From the NCBI GenBank assembly GCA_016871445.1, contig VHDH01000023.1, positions 1 to 35,886 on the forward strand: DNA of 35,886 bases, given 5' to 3'. The translations under genes were made by a program, and so were the position numbers. This document shows positions 34,537 through 35,886 of the stretch, one piece after another; the stretch's first letter is position 1, and each line of letters opens with the position of its first letter. Source of the stretch: Verrucomicrobiota bacterium (GTDB lineage Bacteria; Verrucomicrobiota; Verrucomicrobiia; Limisphaerales; SXTU01). Below the pieces are notes generated by a model. It saw nothing but the letters and a program-made list of their open reading frames with translations. It was not told where the DNA came from and searched no databases.

Positions 34537-35175
34537 ACGAACTAGGGTCTCAGGTTCCGCGTTTCGACCTCTAAGCCCCGAATATCTGCGCTGATTCAAG
34601 GTGATCACAGGTGGGGCTTGCGTCTCTGCTCGTTTTTAATCTGGGTGAGTATTACGCAGTGCCACGCTCGCCCTTTTTTGCGGCACTATAATTTAAGGTG
34701 AATCTCCAATGCGGACTGTATTTGCCGGGCGGTTGGCAGTGTGGAAGGGTTTCCCTATGAGGCCAGCTGACGATAATCAAGCGGGCAAGCTCAAGCTCCT
34801 GGTTGGCCGTGGTTTGAGCGTTGCCTGTTTCCTGTTCTCGCTGCATGTCACTACAACGATCAACCAATGCTATTTCATAAAATCGAGAGGCTGCCATGGG
34901 CTGGCAGCATTAGTCGGTTCGGAGCGTGTGTTCTTGAACGGTGATTCCCTCTAGCGGGTAAACTGGTGATGCCTGATCTTAGTTGCAACCTTGGCTTTCA
35001 AGCACGAGTGGCGATTGTTTTTTCGCCCTCTGGGCACGCTAGGCCCAACGGAGACCAAGCCTTGGGTCAAAAGTATCCTTGGTTCATCGCTTCTGTTCAC
35101 CGACACGAGCGCCGGCTTGTTTCTTCTTGGATGCGGCGAACTGAATGACCCATCGTCGGCTTCAGCCAACCCTTC
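34537..35175. other. 639-base gap upstream of the DUF58 gene
   Basis: No convincing gene is seen here; short frames exist on both strands but lack start signals and protein-like composition. The composition is less GC-rich than the flanks. It contains a 7-bp hairpin, GCTGCCA-TGGGC-TGGCAGC (34890-34908), and an AGTGCC/GGCACT pair around a T-run (34658-34687) that could be the end of the sigma operon. A segment near 34997-35040 resembles dispersed non-coding repeats of related genomes (memory, weak). Confidence 0.4.
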
Positions 35176-35886
35176 ATGTCCAACGTATCCGACTTCCTCA
35201 CGCCGACCGAGCTACAGAAAGTCACAAACCTCCAAGTCGTTGCGCGACTGGTGGTCGAGGGCTTTTTCTCCGGTTTACACAAGTCGCCGCACAAGGGGAC
35301 CAGCGTCGAATTCGCCCAGCATCGCCAATACGTGCAGGGCGACGAAATCCGTCGGCTCGACTGGAAGGTGTTTGGCAAGACCGACCGTTATTACGTCCGT
35401 GAATATGAGGAGGAAACCAATTTACGTGCCACGCTCTTGCTCGACCTCAGCGGCTCCATGCGTTACGCGGGCGTGGGCCGCGCGCCCAAGGCCGACTATG
35501 CCATCCGCCTTGCCGCCGCACTCGCCTACCTCATGCTTCAGCAGCGTGACAGCGTGGGCCTGGTCACCTTTGATACCAAAATCCGCCGCTACATCCCGCC
35601 GCGTTCCAGCGTGCCGCATCTGCGCGTGTTGCTGGACGAACTTCAGGCCGCACAGCCGGGCGGCGAGACCGCACTCGGTGGCGTCTTCCACGACCTCGTC
35701 CCACGCATTCAACGGCGCGGCTTGCTCCTCGTGCTTTCGGACTGCTTCGGCGATCCGAAGGAACTACTGAAAGCCCTCGCGCACTTCCGCCACGCCAGAC
35801 ATGAGATTCTTCTTTTTCAAATCCTCGACCGTGACGAATTAGATTTCCCCTTCACGCACTGGACACGCTTCGAGTCGTTGGAGCAA
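35176..35886 (+). CDS. DUF58 family protein, N-terminal part (runs off the right edge)
   Basis: The ATG at 35176 begins a frame open for 237 codons to the window end. The sequence shows the DUF58 core: [20 protein letters not shown], then the signature [20 protein letters not shown] (about 56-75), [10 protein letters not shown], and a von Willebrand A-like domain with a MIDAS-type DLSGSM (about 94-99) and SDCFGDP further on. DUF58 proteins usually lie next to a MoxR AAA ATPase and VWA membrane proteins and act in envelope or metal-cofactor assembly. Here no MoxR gene precedes it; partners may follow past the edge. The DUF4175-like operon at 14446-24061 belongs to the same functional neighbourhood in many PVC genomes. 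Confidence 0.93.
   Translation, partial: MSNVSDFLTPTELQKVTNLQVVARLVVEGFFSGLHKSPHKGTSVEFAQHRQYVQGDEIRRLDWKVFGKTDRYYVREYEEETNLRATLLLDLSGSMRYAGVGRAPKADYAIRLAAALAYLMLQQRDSVGLVTFDTKIRRYIPPRSSVPHLRVLLDELQAAQPGGETALGGVFHDLVPRIQRRGLLLVLSDCFGDPKELLKALAHFRHARHEILLFQILDRDELDFPFTHWTRFESLEQ

Noticed and set aside
34991-35770. 259-codon plus-strand frame overlapping the DUF58 gene
   Set aside because: Only one frame here shows DUF58 signatures (start 35176). This one is Ser/Arg/Pro-rich and stops inside the DUF58 gene.

Overview
The window is GC-rich and codes densely on both strands. It looks like chromosomal DNA from the PVC superphylum, most probably a verrucomicrobium of the Pedosphaera/Limisphaera type. 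This is inferred from gene content: a TIGR04073-type exosortase-associated lipoprotein, a PVC-type NPCBM/beta-propeller/HEAT protein, a sigma factor/anti-sigma/DUF3106 operon, a DUF4175-like coiled-coil membrane protein next to an alpha/alpha-toroid protein, and a DUF58 protein. Few genes have a recognisable Shine-Dalgarno sequence. I saw no rRNA, tRNA, CRISPR array or transposase.

Layout. Bases 1-75 hold the start of a minus-strand gene running off the left edge. Bases ~194-6958 form a minus-strand metal-homeostasis island. In transcription order it contains a His-rich lipoprotein, a P1B-type heavy-metal ATPase, a Fur-family regulator with an atypical sensor site, a 47-aa membrane peptide, a COG0523/CobW GTPase with an inserted domain, a WD40 protein, a small secreted CxxC protein and two weakly supported small ORFs. 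A perfect inverted repeat (7207-7225) lies between this island and a plus-strand RhlE-type RNA helicase (7341-8573). Bases 8715-14095 carry minus-strand genes: a secreted alpha/beta hydrolase, purL, an FmdB-type zinc ribbon and a thioredoxin-fold 2Fe-2S ferredoxin.

Bases 14446-24061 are one tight minus-strand operon of five exported or membrane proteins. Consecutive genes overlap by 4-16 nt. A 1034-aa DUF4175-like protein comes first, then an alpha/alpha-toroid protein, then three tandem paralogues of a modular envelope protein. One paralogue carries a ~350-aa helical insertion with an internal duplication. This operon is the best candidate for an undescribed system. Bases 24302-27577 encode a large SNF2-type ATPase.

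Bases 27619-29593 (minus) hold ispE, the TIGR04073 lipoprotein and a WG-repeat protein. Bases 29774-32293 (plus) encode an NPCBM/propeller/HEAT protein without the usual haem domain. Bases 32408-34536 (plus) hold an ECF sigma factor, a membrane anti-sigma-like protein and a DUF3106 protein. After a 639-nt gap, a DUF58 protein starts at 35176 and runs off the right edge.

Functional themes are metal export and sensing at the left, a multi-protein envelope assembly in the middle, and an envelope-stress type sigma operon plus the start of a probable MoxR/DUF58 cluster at the right.
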